NCBI GenBank assembly: GCA_945836785.1
Contig: CAMAMD010000041.1
Coordinates: forward strand, 1-10,411
Length of the DNA: 10,411 bases
Direction: 5' to 3'
Source: an uncultured Clostridium sp.
GTDB taxonomy: Bacteria; Bacillota_A; Clostridia; Lachnospirales; Lachnospiraceae
The notes under the pieces are model-generated. The model saw nothing but the letters and a program-made list of their open reading frames with translations. It had not been told where the DNA came from and did not search any database. Both the position numbers and the translations under genes were made by a program. Below, one piece after another: positions 1 to 6,819 of this stretch; within the stretch, counting starts at the first letter, position 1; every line of letters starts with the position of its first letter.

Positions 1-1447
1 CGGAGGAAAGCTCCACACCGTTGCAGACGATATCATACTGATATGCGAGGATATCAAGAGGATCCATTGTATTTAACGCTTCAAGACCACCCTGTGGCAT
101 AGAGAACGGATTATGTGTAAATCCGATTTTCTTCTCCTCCGTATTATACTCAAACATCGGGAAGTCATTGATATAGCAGAAACGATATGCATTCTTCTCC
201 AGCAAATCCAGACGGTTACCCAGCTCTGTACGGATCTGTCCCGCAAATATAGATGCCTGTTTCTCTGTATCAGCAATAAAGAAAATTGTATCTCCGACAT
301 TAAGACCTGCCTTTTCAGCGAGCTCCGTCTTCATATCGTCCGGAATAAATTTATCAATCGGTCCCTTGTAGGACTTATCTTCCAAAACCTCAAGATAGCC
401 AAGTCCACCCATTCCGATGGAGGTTGCGAACTTCAGCATCTTCTCATGCTGTCCCTTAGAAAGCTTTGAATGTACATTAATCGCACGTACAGTCTTGCCA
501 TGGAACGGCTTGAATGTACATCTCTGGAAGAACTCGGAAAGGTCAATAATCCGAAGCGGATTTCTTAAATCCGGTTTATCCGTACCAAACTCCAGCATTG
601 CCTGTTTGTAACTTATAATCGGGTATGGTGCCTCTGTCACCGCATATCCCTTTGGTGCAAACTCCTTAAATGCTGCGGTCAGTACCTCTTCTCCAACCTT
701 GAACACGTCCTCCTGGGTGGCAAAGCTCATCTCAAAATCAAGCTGATAAAACTCTCCCGGTGAACGGTCGGCTCTTGCATCCTCATCACGGAAACAAGGT
801 GCAATCTGGAAATATCTGTCAAATCCTGACACCATCAAAAGCTGTTTGTACTGCTGCGGTGCCTGTGGCAACGCATAAAATTTACCCTTGTATTTTCTGG
901 ACGGAACAATATAATCTCTTGCCCCCTCCGGTGATGATGCACAGAGAATCGGTGTCTGTATTTCCATAAATCCCATCTCTGTCATCTTCTGTCTCAAAAA
1001 GGCAATCACCTTGGAACGGAAAATCATGTTTTCCTTTACCTTACGGTTTCTCAGGTCAAGATATCTGTATTTGAGTCTTACCTCCTCACGAACCTCCTTT
1101 GATGTTGTAACCTCAAACGGAAGCTGTCTGTATACCTTGCCTAAAATATCAACCTTATGTGCCTCAAGCTCAATCGTTCCGGTCGGAATCTTTGGATTGT
1201 AAGTTTCCTCGTCACGGTGCTGCACCAGACCCTGCACAGATATACACTCTTCACGAGTGATTCCCTCCAACAGACTTGTGTCTCTCATAACTACCTGCAT
1301 CACGCCGTACATATCCCGCAAATCCACAAAAGATACACCTCCGTGGTCACGGATATTCTCTACCCATCCGGCTATTCTGATTTCTTTTCCTACCAGTTCC
1401 TCGCTGACATGTTCCATCGTCATGTCTCTGTAAATGTTTGGTTCCAT
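1..1447 (-). CDS. aspS: Aspartyl-tRNA synthetase, N-terminal 482 codons (partial, runs off left edge)
   Basis: Class II synthetase that charges tRNA-Asp, and perhaps tRNA-Asn, with aspartate in the cytoplasm. The minus frame is open from the ATG at 1447 to the window edge. The start has an AGGAGA ribosome binding site at 1454-1459. Visible parts are an OB-fold anticodon-binding domain at about residues 15-105 (GWVENIRDHGGVSFVDLRD), the class II core start RLKYRYLDLR at 124-133, ATP/Asp-site segments SPEGARDY and YALPQAPQQYKQLLM, motif 2 FRDEDARADRSPGEFYQLD at 219-237, and then a bacterial GAD insertion domain at about 285-420. The C-terminal part with motif 3 lies outside the window. Motif 2 has the SPGEFYQLD form, whereas Bacillus and E. 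coli have QPEFTQID. His35 in RDHGG matches the residue known from non-discriminating AspRS, while E. coli has Leu there. The family call is certain; the tRNA specificity is inferred. Confidence 0.97.
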   Translation of the reverse strand, partial: MEPNIYRDMTMEHVSEELVGKEIRIAGWVENIRDHGGVSFVDLRDMYGVMQVVMRDTSLLEGITREECISVQGLVQHRDEETYNPKIPTGTIELEAHKVDILGKVYRQLPFEVTTSKEVREEVRLKYRYLDLRNRKVKENMIFRSKVIAFLRQKMTEMGFMEIQTPILCASSPEGARDYIVPSRKYKGKFYALPQAPQQYKQLLMVSGFDRYFQIAPCFRDEDARADRSPGEFYQLDFEMSFATQEDVFKVGEEVLTAAFKEFAPKGYAVTEAPYPIISYKQAMLEFGTDKPDLRNPLRIIDLSEFFQRCTFKPFHGKTVRAINVHSKLSKGQHEKMLKFATSIGMGGLGYLEVLEDKSYKGPIDKFIPDDMKTELAEKAGLNVGDTIFFIADTEKQASIFAGQIRTELGNRLDLLEKNAYRFCYINDFPMFEYNTEEKKIGFTHNPFSMPQGGLEALNTMDPLDILAYQYDIVCNGVELSS

Positions 1448-1453
1448 GCTATC

Positions 1454-1459
1454 TCTCCT
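1454..1459 (-). promoter_or_regulatory. Ribosome binding site of aspS
   Basis: AGGAGA on the minus strand lies 6 nt upstream of the aspS ATG at 1447. It fixes the start and sits just after the leader terminator, so translation needs read-through of the T-box terminator. Confidence 0.8.
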
Positions 1460-1470
1460 GTTCTTAAATA

Positions 1471-1502
1471 ATAGAAAATCCCGAGGCAAAAAAGCCTCGG
1501 GA
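1471..1502 (-). terminator. Intrinsic terminator of the aspS T-box leader
   Basis: On the minus strand a perfect 9-bp stem TCCCGAGGC / GCCTCGGGA with a six-T loop is followed by TTTTCTATTATTT. It lies between the T-box sequence and the aspS ribosome binding site. This is the expected place for the terminator that competes with the T-box antiterminator. Confidence 0.93.
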
Positions 1503-1768
1503 CGAATGTTAATCTGCATCTTACATCCGCGGTACCACCCGCATTGAAACCGCTGTCTGCGATTTCCTCTCTCGATTCTTAACGTGAATCATCCGAATAT
1601 ACCTAGACCTCTTAGACAATCCTTCCATCATCATGTAGGCTTCAATATATCAGCTCCGGCAGTGTTCCGCTTTGCATGGTGTCATGCTATGGCTCTCAGT
1701 CAGCGACCATATTCCCTGTCATGTCCTGTTGCAGGCAGTCTCCATCAACGCCTTTTTCATAAATCTGA
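1503..1768 (-). ncRNA. T-box riboswitch leader (tRNA-sensing) of aspS
   Basis: Leader RNA that binds uncharged tRNA and lets transcription continue into aspS. The T-box core GGGTGGTACCGCGG is at 1527-1540 on the minus strand. Its UGG pairs with the tRNA acceptor end in this family. Stem I features that can be seen are a TGAGAG element at 1693-1698 and a GCAAAGC segment at 1669-1675, which look like the paired distal-loop motifs. The arms CGCT (1705-1702) and AGCG (1671-1668) can pair above an internal loop with AATATGGT on the 5' side and GGAACACT on the 3' side. Within that loop AAC (1666-1664) followed by a purine is the best specifier candidate, because T-box specifiers usually end in C and are followed by a purine. 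No GAC is at that place. The riboswitch class is certain, while stem I and specifier assignment are hand-folded and less sure. Confidence 0.9.
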
Positions 1769-1772
1769 ACAC

Positions 1773-1801
1773 ATTATATGCTAATTGTTCCCAAATGTAA
1801 A
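1773..1801 (-). promoter_or_regulatory. Sigma-A promoter of the aspS T-box transcript
   Basis: Minus strand: -35 TTTACA (1801-1796), a 17-nt spacer, and -10 TATAAT (1778-1773). Transcription should start near 1766, right before the T-box leader. So aspS has its own promoter and does not depend on the polymer operon upstream. Confidence 0.85.
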
Positions 1802-1886
1802 GAATTTATAGCATTTTTATTGCATGCTTTTTCTAATTATCTTTTTCTTTGTTCCGCATCCGCTTATCAATATAATCATTTCATCT

Positions 1887-2732
1887 CTACATATGTTTCA
1901 TCACGCCGTGCAGCATATACGGTATCATCATCCACAATGATTGGAGTTTTCCGTATCCTGCATAACGGTATGTACGATATGTCATCTGTGCCGCCTTACA
2001 CTTATTGCGCGATTTTCCCTGTTCCGACAGTCTGTATAAAAGATACGGTTCATCAATTCCCACCACGCAGTCATACTCCTGCAAAAGCATAAGCCACGTC
2101 AGATAATCCTCATGGGCATCTTCACCATGACACATCGGATACCGCAACAAAACATCTCTGCGAACAAGCACCGACGAGCAATTAATATAATTTGTTTTTT
2201 TCAACATAGACAGGCTTATACGCTCCGGTGTATGAATAACATGTCCGGTACTGCCGCCATCCTCCCGTATTAAAAGCCTTGCTGTATTACAGAGACAGGC
2301 ACCTGTATCCTGCAGCATTTTTATCTGGTGTGCAAGTTTACCCGGCATCCATTTGTCATCCGCATCAAGCAGTGCAATATATTCTCCCTGCGCAAGCTTC
2401 GCCCCGATATTTCTGGTTTCTGCCACTCCACGGTTTTCTTTGTTCCGATAAATTCGAACGGACGCATTTTGACATTTTCCCATCCATACAAGCTGTGAAG
2501 ATAAGATTTCATCGCAGGTTTCCAAATCCATACCGTTAAACACCGTTTCCGAATTCTTTTCACATCCCCCATAGCACTCACATAAATGTCGAATCACAAC
2601 CTCTACTGATTCATCCGTCGATGCATCATCTACCAAAATTATTTCTTTCTCGACCTCCTGTGCCAGTGCACTGTCCACAGCATCATTTATAAATGTACCG
2701 GCATTATACACCGGAATCACAACTGAAATCAT
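1887..2732 (-). CDS. Family 2 (GT-A) glycosyltransferase
   Basis: Inverting sugar transferase of 281 residues, acting on the cytoplasmic face of the membrane to add a sugar from a nucleotide donor to the growing lipid-linked polymer. The start MISVVIPVYNAG is typical of GT2. The nucleotide-binding VDDASTD is at 34-40, the metal-binding DADD at 123-126, and HEDYLTW at 207-213 holds the likely catalytic acid residue (ED). A hydrophobic, possibly membrane-associated stretch is at 264-276. Between VDDASTD and RIYRN the protein has about 30-35 more residues than usual, with Cys51, Cys53, Cys57, Cys73 and Cys87. The ATG follows GGAGG by only 4 nt. It is the last gene of the operon, 24 bp after the second phosphotransferase. 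No strong terminator follows it. Donor and acceptor sugars cannot be read from the sequence. Confidence 0.93.
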   Translation of the reverse strand: MISVVIPVYNAGTFINDAVDSALAQEVEKEIILVDDASTDESVEVVIRHLCECYGGCEKNSETVFNGMDLETCDEILSSQLVWMGKCQNASVRIYRNKENRGVAETRNIGAKLAQGEYIALLDADDKWMPGKLAHQIKMLQDTGACLCNTARLLIREDGGSTGHVIHTPERISLSMLKKTNYINCSSVLVRRDVLLRYPMCHGEDAHEDYLTWLMLLQEYDCVVGIDEPYLLYRLSEQGKSRNKCKAAQMTYRTYRYAGYGKLQSLWMMIPYMLHGVMKHM

Positions 2733-2756
2733 AAAACCTCCGCATATTTTTATATG

Positions 2757-3989
2757 CTACCTGTGATATTTTTTTAGACTATCCCCAAATACAAGCTGCA
2801 TAATCCGCTCCGTTGCATGTCCATCACATGCAGACATGAATTTCTCCCGAAATGCAGTTACTTTTTCTTTGTCAAACTGATTCTCAATATCCGAGATATA
2901 CGCTACGATTTCTTCCGTATCTGTTAAAATCGGACCCGGCACAAAATCTTTATAATCATAATAGAATCCGCGCCAGTCAAAATATTCATCCAGATCATAA
3001 GCAAGGAAAATCATTGGTCTCCCAAATAATGAATATTCAAATACCAGCGACGAATAATCAGAAATGCAGATATCGCTGACACAAAGCAAATCTTCAATAC
3101 TCATATCCTGTGTCATATCAATCGCAAACTCTGAAAATTCTTCCGGTATCTCCGGCCTCTTTTTTACAAACGGATGATGCTTGAATATAACAACATACTC
3201 CCGCCCCAGTTTTTCATACAGCAGATTCAAATCCAGCACATCCGGGGTCTTTGCACTCGCTACACGACCACGGAACGTCGGTGCATAAAGAATTACCTTT
3301 TTATCTTTCGCAGCCGGAAACTTCTGATACAACGTATCTTTCGCCTGGCAAATAAACTTATCATCAAAGAAAACATCCGTCCTTGATACACCCACAGGTT
3401 TTACCACACCACTTCCCGGTTTCAGTGACATTGCCTCCTCGTATGCCCATACGACCTCCGGTGCACTGACCGTCATGTGTGTATAATTACGGTGAAACGG
3501 GTATTTCTGAAGTGTTTTTCTATCATCCCCGAAAATCAGCTCTGCCGTACTCATACCAAATTTTTTAAATGCTCCACATGCATGCCAAAGCTGCGTCAAA
3601 ACAGTTTCTTTCCGCAACGGCAGACAACTCGTCACGTCCGATGATTCATTTAAAAATACATACTTCGCATCAGCGATATCCCGTACCATTGCACGACACA
3701 GCTTGATATACTCCCACTTTCGTACAAAGCTCATGCGCAAAAAATGCGTATGAATCTCGTAGTTATAATGCTCCCGAAGCTCATCATAGAGAAGCCGGAA
3801 ACTGTCACTGATCTCTGGCATCCGAACCTCAATAAACACAACCTTATTTTCATTCACAGGTTTCCTTGCAGCACGCTTATATAATCCCGGATACATCCAT
3901 TTTAAAGTATAGAACCGATAAAATTTAATCAATGGTTTACGAATTCTTTTTCGAATCGCCTTATATATTCTGCTTTTCTTTATATTCAT
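2757..3989 (-). CDS. CDP-glycerol/CDP-alditol phosphotransferase family protein, TagB/TagF-like (second copy)
   Basis: Single-domain member (410 residues) of the CDP-glycerol glycerophosphotransferase family, which transfers alditol phosphate from a CDP-alditol to a membrane-linked chain. Family marks are WHACGAFKKFG at 135-145, APTFRG at 236-241, FKHHP at 269-273, SDYSS at 310-314 with FEYSLFGRP after it, DWRGFYYDY at 338-346 and CDGHATERI at 388-396. The N-terminus is very basic (KKSRIYKAIRKRIRKP), which fits binding to the membrane surface. An upstream in-frame ATG at 3995 lies only 2 nt after GGAGG, whereas the ATG at 3989 has 8 nt, so 3989 is chosen. The length is near that of TagB and much shorter than two-domain TagF. 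It follows its paralogue by about 20 bp. The exact alditol and the primase or polymerase role are not known. Confidence 0.93.
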   Translation of the reverse strand: MNIKKSRIYKAIRKRIRKPLIKFYRFYTLKWMYPGLYKRAARKPVNENKVVFIEVRMPEISDSFRLLYDELREHYNYEIHTHFLRMSFVRKWEYIKLCRAMVRDIADAKYVFLNESSDVTSCLPLRKETVLTQLWHACGAFKKFGMSTAELIFGDDRKTLQKYPFHRNYTHMTVSAPEVVWAYEEAMSLKPGSGVVKPVGVSRTDVFFDDKFICQAKDTLYQKFPAAKDKKVILYAPTFRGRVASAKTPDVLDLNLLYEKLGREYVVIFKHHPFVKKRPEIPEEFSEFAIDMTQDMSIEDLLCVSDICISDYSSLVFEYSLFGRPMIFLAYDLDEYFDWRGFYYDYKDFVPGPILTDTEEIVAYISDIENQFDKEKVTAFREKFMSACDGHATERIMQLVFGDSLKKYHR

Positions 3990-3997
3990 TTTCATAT

Positions 3998-4002
3998 CCT
4001 CC
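3998..4002 (-). promoter_or_regulatory. Ribosome binding site deciding the start at 3989
   Basis: GGAGG on the minus strand is 2 nt before the ATG at 3995 and 8 nt before the ATG at 3989. Normal spacing favours the inner ATG, which removes two residues from the longest reading. Confidence 0.65.
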
Positions 4003-4012
4003 CAAAGGTGCC

Positions 4013-5257
4013 CTATCCAATCTCATCCTGTCCGAATACGCTATTCATAATCCGCTCCGTTGCCATACCATCACAGGCATTCATATACAAATCTTTATAG
4101 CGCTTGCGCATGCGTCTCATGTCCTCCGTATCACCCTTTAAAACCATGTTCACCGCACTGCGTAGCTCCTCCTGCATAAATACATTCATTTCTCTTCGAT
4201 TTGTATCATGCCCGCTTCCCTTTATCACATACCCAGGCAGTGAATCATACTCCTGATAAAAGCCTCTTCCTTTTGCATATGCCCGGTAATCCGGTGCAAA
4301 AAAGATAATCGGTCTGTCAAGCAAAAGATACTCGAAGAAAACGGATGAATAATCTGTAACCAAAACATCAGCACAAACCATAAGTTCATCTGTCGTCATA
4401 TAAACCGCATCCGACTCTGTCCCGGAAGTTTCCGCCAAACCGTCATGCAAATGCGGATGCAGACTTTTCACCACATAAATCTCCCCGCTTAGTTCCTGAG
4501 AATCCCGCAGTGCGTCAATATAATCCTCACCCACAAGCTTTGCCTGTGCGGCATTCCCCCGGAAAGTTGGTGCCCACAAAAGCACTGTCTTTCCTACTGC
4601 ATCGGGATGTGCATAACGGAACTTGTCCCTGCATGCCTCTATGTAATCTGTATCAAACAACCGGTCTGTATGACTGACGCCCAGCGGTTGCACAACAGAC
4701 GTCTGTTTATGGTTCTTGTCATTGGCTCCATTTTTTTTATTGATTCCCATCGCCGATGCAAAATGCTCCACACACCCATTTCCACTCACTGTAACCAGAT
4801 CATAATTCCGATATACATTTCCTCGATATCCCGACGGAATATCGTCGGACGCATCATAGCCAAATCGTTTAAAAGCTCCACATCCATGCCAGAGCTGCAC
4901 CACCTTTGTCTCTTTCTTTTTACGGCAGGATGCCACCGGCAGATAATTATCACAGATAAAGACATAGGATGCCTGTGCATACAGTTTCATGAAACGCACC
5001 ATATGCTGAAGTCCCTCCCATGTTCCGCACTTCGAGAGGTCATGAAAATATTCTTCCACATGATAATGCTCCTGTACCAGCCTCTCACGCAGTTGTTCCA
5101 TATGAGGCGGACAGTTTTCATGATGTGCATCTGCAAAAACAACAAGACCTTCATCAATCGGCCGCCACCTGTTTATCATATAAAAAAGTGGAAATATAAT
5201 ATGCTGAGACAGCATTTTGAATACTTGTTTTACGCCAAATCTCACAGCAGGACTCAC
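4013..5257 (-). CDS. CDP-glycerol/CDP-alditol phosphotransferase family protein, TagB/TagF-like (first copy)
   Basis: Paralogue of the next gene (up to 414 residues) and the same enzyme family, so it should add alditol phosphate from a CDP-alditol to the lipid-linked chain. Motifs are VVFADAHHENCPP at 39-51, WHGCGAFKRFG at 123-133, APTFRG at 229-234, KSLHPH at 264-269 (the place of FKHHP in the other copy), TDYSSVFFEY at 301-310, GRGFYQEY at 330-337 and ACDGMATERI at 394-403. The reading starts with GTG at 5257, 3 nt after the stop of the ABC ATPase, so coupled translation is likely. AAGGGG touches that GTG, which is too close for it to act as a ribosome binding site. An in-frame GTG at 5245 would have about 11 nt spacing and is an alternative. 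The two copies differ clearly outside the motifs, so they are old paralogues with probably separate steps. Confidence 0.92.
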   Translation of the reverse strand: MSPAVRFGVKQVFKMLSQHIIFPLFYMINRWRPIDEGLVVFADAHHENCPPHMEQLRERLVQEHYHVEEYFHDLSKCGTWEGLQHMVRFMKLYAQASYVFICDNYLPVASCRKKKETKVVQLWHGCGAFKRFGYDASDDIPSGYRGNVYRNYDLVTVSGNGCVEHFASAMGINKKNGANDKNHKQTSVVQPLGVSHTDRLFDTDYIEACRDKFRYAHPDAVGKTVLLWAPTFRGNAAQAKLVGEDYIDALRDSQELSGEIYVVKSLHPHLHDGLAETSGTESDAVYMTTDELMVCADVLVTDYSSVFFEYLLLDRPIIFFAPDYRAYAKGRGFYQEYDSLPGYVIKGSGHDTNRREMNVFMQEELRSAVNMVLKGDTEDMRRMRKRYKDLYMNACDGMATERIMNSVFGQDEIG

Positions 5258-5260
5258 CCC

Positions 5261-6019
5261 TTACTTCACCATATCCTGATAGATTGGTGCAATCTCATCT
5301 ATCGTTCCATAATGCAACATCTTTCCATGCTCCAAAATCATTGCTTTATTACAGATTCGTTTCACCTGTTCCAGATTGTGCGACACAAAAAGAACCGTCA
5401 CACCCGTATCCATCATGTCAACCAGCTTCTTTTCGCTCTTCTTGCGAAACTTTGCATCCCCCACAGAAAGCACCTCATCCAAAATGAGGATATCCGGCTG
5501 GACAACTGTGGCAATCGAAAAACCAAGTCTCGCTTTCATTCCGGAAGAATAGTTTTTGAGTGGTACATCAATAAATTTCTCCAACTCTGAAAACCTGACA
5601 ATCTCATTATATTTTTCCTGCATAAACGCCCTTGAGTGTCCAAGCACTGCACCATACAAAAAGATATTCTCCGCACCCGTGTACTGCTTATCAAATCCCG
5701 CACCAAGCTCAATCATAGGTGCAATCACACCTTTCCTCGTCACGGTTCCCTCCGTCGGGCGAAAAACTCCCGCTACAACTTTCATCAGCGTAGATTTACC
5801 CGCACCATTTAATCCAAGCACACCGACTCTGTCTCCCTTTTCCACAGAAAAGGTCACGTCCTTTAATGCCCAGAATTCATCAAAAGCGAGCTCGCGCTTT
5901 AACAGCTTGATAAAATACTCTTTCATGCTATCCACTTTTTCTTTGCTCAGATTAAATCGCATGCCCACATGCTCTAACTTAATTACTTCTTCCACCTTAT
6001 TCTCCATCGGCTTTGCCAT
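5261..6019 (-). CDS. Polysaccharide/teichoic-acid ABC exporter, ATP-binding subunit (TagH/Wzt/KpsT type)
   Basis: ATPase of 252 residues that powers export of the finished lipid-linked polymer with the permease encoded just before it. The Walker A GLNGAGKST is at 69-77. GVIAPMIELGAGFDKQYTG at 97-115 is typical of polysaccharide exporters. The signature is NYSSGMKARL at 156-165, with SSGM in place of LSGGQ as usual in this subfamily. Walker B ILILDE is at 177-182, followed by VLSVGDAKF, and the H-loop SH is at 213-214. The protein ends soon after the nucleotide-binding fold, so there is no long C-terminal carbohydrate-binding domain as in Wzt of O9a type and no long extension as in TagH. Its ATG overlaps the permease stop by one base (TAATG), so translation is coupled. 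An inner ATG at codon 5 is also possible. Confidence 0.96.
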   Translation of the reverse strand: MAKPMENKVEEVIKLEHVGMRFNLSKEKVDSMKEYFIKLLKRELAFDEFWALKDVTFSVEKGDRVGVLGLNGAGKSTLMKVVAGVFRPTEGTVTRKGVIAPMIELGAGFDKQYTGAENIFLYGAVLGHSRAFMQEKYNEIVRFSELEKFIDVPLKNYSSGMKARLGFSIATVVQPDILILDEVLSVGDAKFRKKSEKKLVDMMDTGVTVLFVSHNLEQVKRICNKAMILEHGKMLHYGTIDEIAPIYQDMVK

Positions 6020-6795
6020 TATATATACAATATAAATTTATCCTCATTTTTATCAAATACGATAGCACCAATCACAACACATACAAGTGCAAACACAGAG
6101 GCATACAGAAGCATCCCCATATCCATTGCCTCCCCGAAAATACAGCTTCTGAAATTTGAAATCAGGCAAAACAAAGGATTAAATTTCAATATCCAGCTTA
6201 CACTGCTGTCAAGAATCTTCTCCGGGTAATAGAAAATCGCACAGGTATACATCACAAGCATCAATGCCACATTCCAGAGATATTCCAAATCCCGGAAAAA
6301 TACTCCCACGGTTGCCAGAATCATCCCCACTCCGACGGAAAGCAAAAACAGTACCGTAAGGGGTATGACCGCCAGCAAAAGTCTTGGTGTCGGAAATACC
6401 CGCAATACCAGCGATACCAGCATCAACACCACCAGTGAAATCAAAAACAATATATAATTGAAAACAATCCCTGATAAAGGGTACAGATACTTTGGTACAT
6501 ATACTTTCTTAATCATACCCTCATTCTGTCTGATTGACTTTAACGCAGTCGTTGTTGCCTGAGAAAAAAGTGTATAAATCAGTCTTCCCGACAATATATA
6601 AACCGGGAATTCCCTGCCGTGGTGACCGAGCAATGTTCCAAACACGAGTGTAAGTACAATCATCGTGAGCAGCGGCTCTATCATAGACCAGATTACCCCC
6701 AGATAAGACCGTCTATATTTCAGTTTTATTCCTTTACGAACCAGCTCCACAAAAAGATTACTGTATTGCTTAAATTCCTTAACCCTTGCTCCCAT
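6019..6795 (-). CDS. Polysaccharide/teichoic-acid ABC exporter, ABC-2 permease (TagG/Wzm type)
   Basis: Membrane subunit (258 residues) of the exporter that moves the lipid-linked polymer across the cytoplasmic membrane. An amphipathic N-terminus with KYRRSYLGVIWSMIEP at about 26-41 is the family hallmark. About six hydrophobic segments follow, near residues 34-56, 64-84, 106-131, 140-165, 172-191 and 228-248. FNPLFCLISNFR between the last two is typical of the ABC-2 polysaccharide permeases. An upstream in-frame GTG at 6813 exists, but it has no well-spaced ribosome binding site. AGAGG at 6802-6806 is 6 nt before the ATG at 6795, so the shorter form is chosen. It lies after the SDR gene and overlaps the ATPase start by one base. 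Confidence 0.95.
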   Translation of the reverse strand: MGARVKEFKQYSNLFVELVRKGIKLKYRRSYLGVIWSMIEPLLTMIVLTLVFGTLLGHHGREFPVYILSGRLIYTLFSQATTTALKSIRQNEGMIKKVYVPKYLYPLSGIVFNYILFLISLVVLMLVSLVLRVFPTPRLLLAVIPLTVLFLLSVGVGMILATVGVFFRDLEYLWNVALMLVMYTCAIFYYPEKILDSSVSWILKFNPLFCLISNFRSCIFGEAMDMGMLLYASVFALVCVVIGAIVFDKNEDKFILYI

Positions 6796-6801
6796 AAACA
6801 A

Positions 6802-6806
6802 CCTCT
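6802..6806 (-). promoter_or_regulatory. Ribosome binding site deciding the permease start
   Basis: AGAGG on the minus strand lies 6 nt before the ATG at 6795 and inside the reading that would begin at GTG 6813. It supports the inner start. Confidence 0.55.
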
Positions 6807-6819
6807 GCTTCACACTTCT

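Noticed and set aside
113..1471. Several short plus-strand frames opposite aspS
   Set aside because: All overlap conserved AspRS coding sequence on the minus strand, which is open across the whole stretch.
1584..1784. Short plus-strand frame opposite the T-box leader
   Set aside because: The region is explained by the T-box RNA on the other strand; no ribosome binding site or domain.
1810..1828. AGCAT/ATGCT hairpin as terminator of the polymer operon
   Set aside because: Only 5 bp, a 9-nt AT-rich loop, and no run of T following on the minus strand; too weak to call.
4607..5590. Long plus-strand open frame (327 codons) opposite the first phosphotransferase and the ABC ATPase
   Set aside because: It lies antisense to two well-supported genes with intact motifs, has no ribosome binding site, and its protein is rich in His, Cys, Ile and Leu with no recognisable fold, as expected for a reverse-strand shadow.
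5556..6035. Plus-strand open frame of 159 codons opposite the ABC ATPase
   Set aside because: Full overlap with the ATPase and a Ser/Thr/Pro-rich sequence without any domain; a shadow frame.
6796..6813. GTG at 6813 as the permease start
   Set aside because: No ribosome binding site at proper distance, whereas the ATG at 6795 has AGAGG 6 nt upstream; typical family proteins also begin near this ATG.
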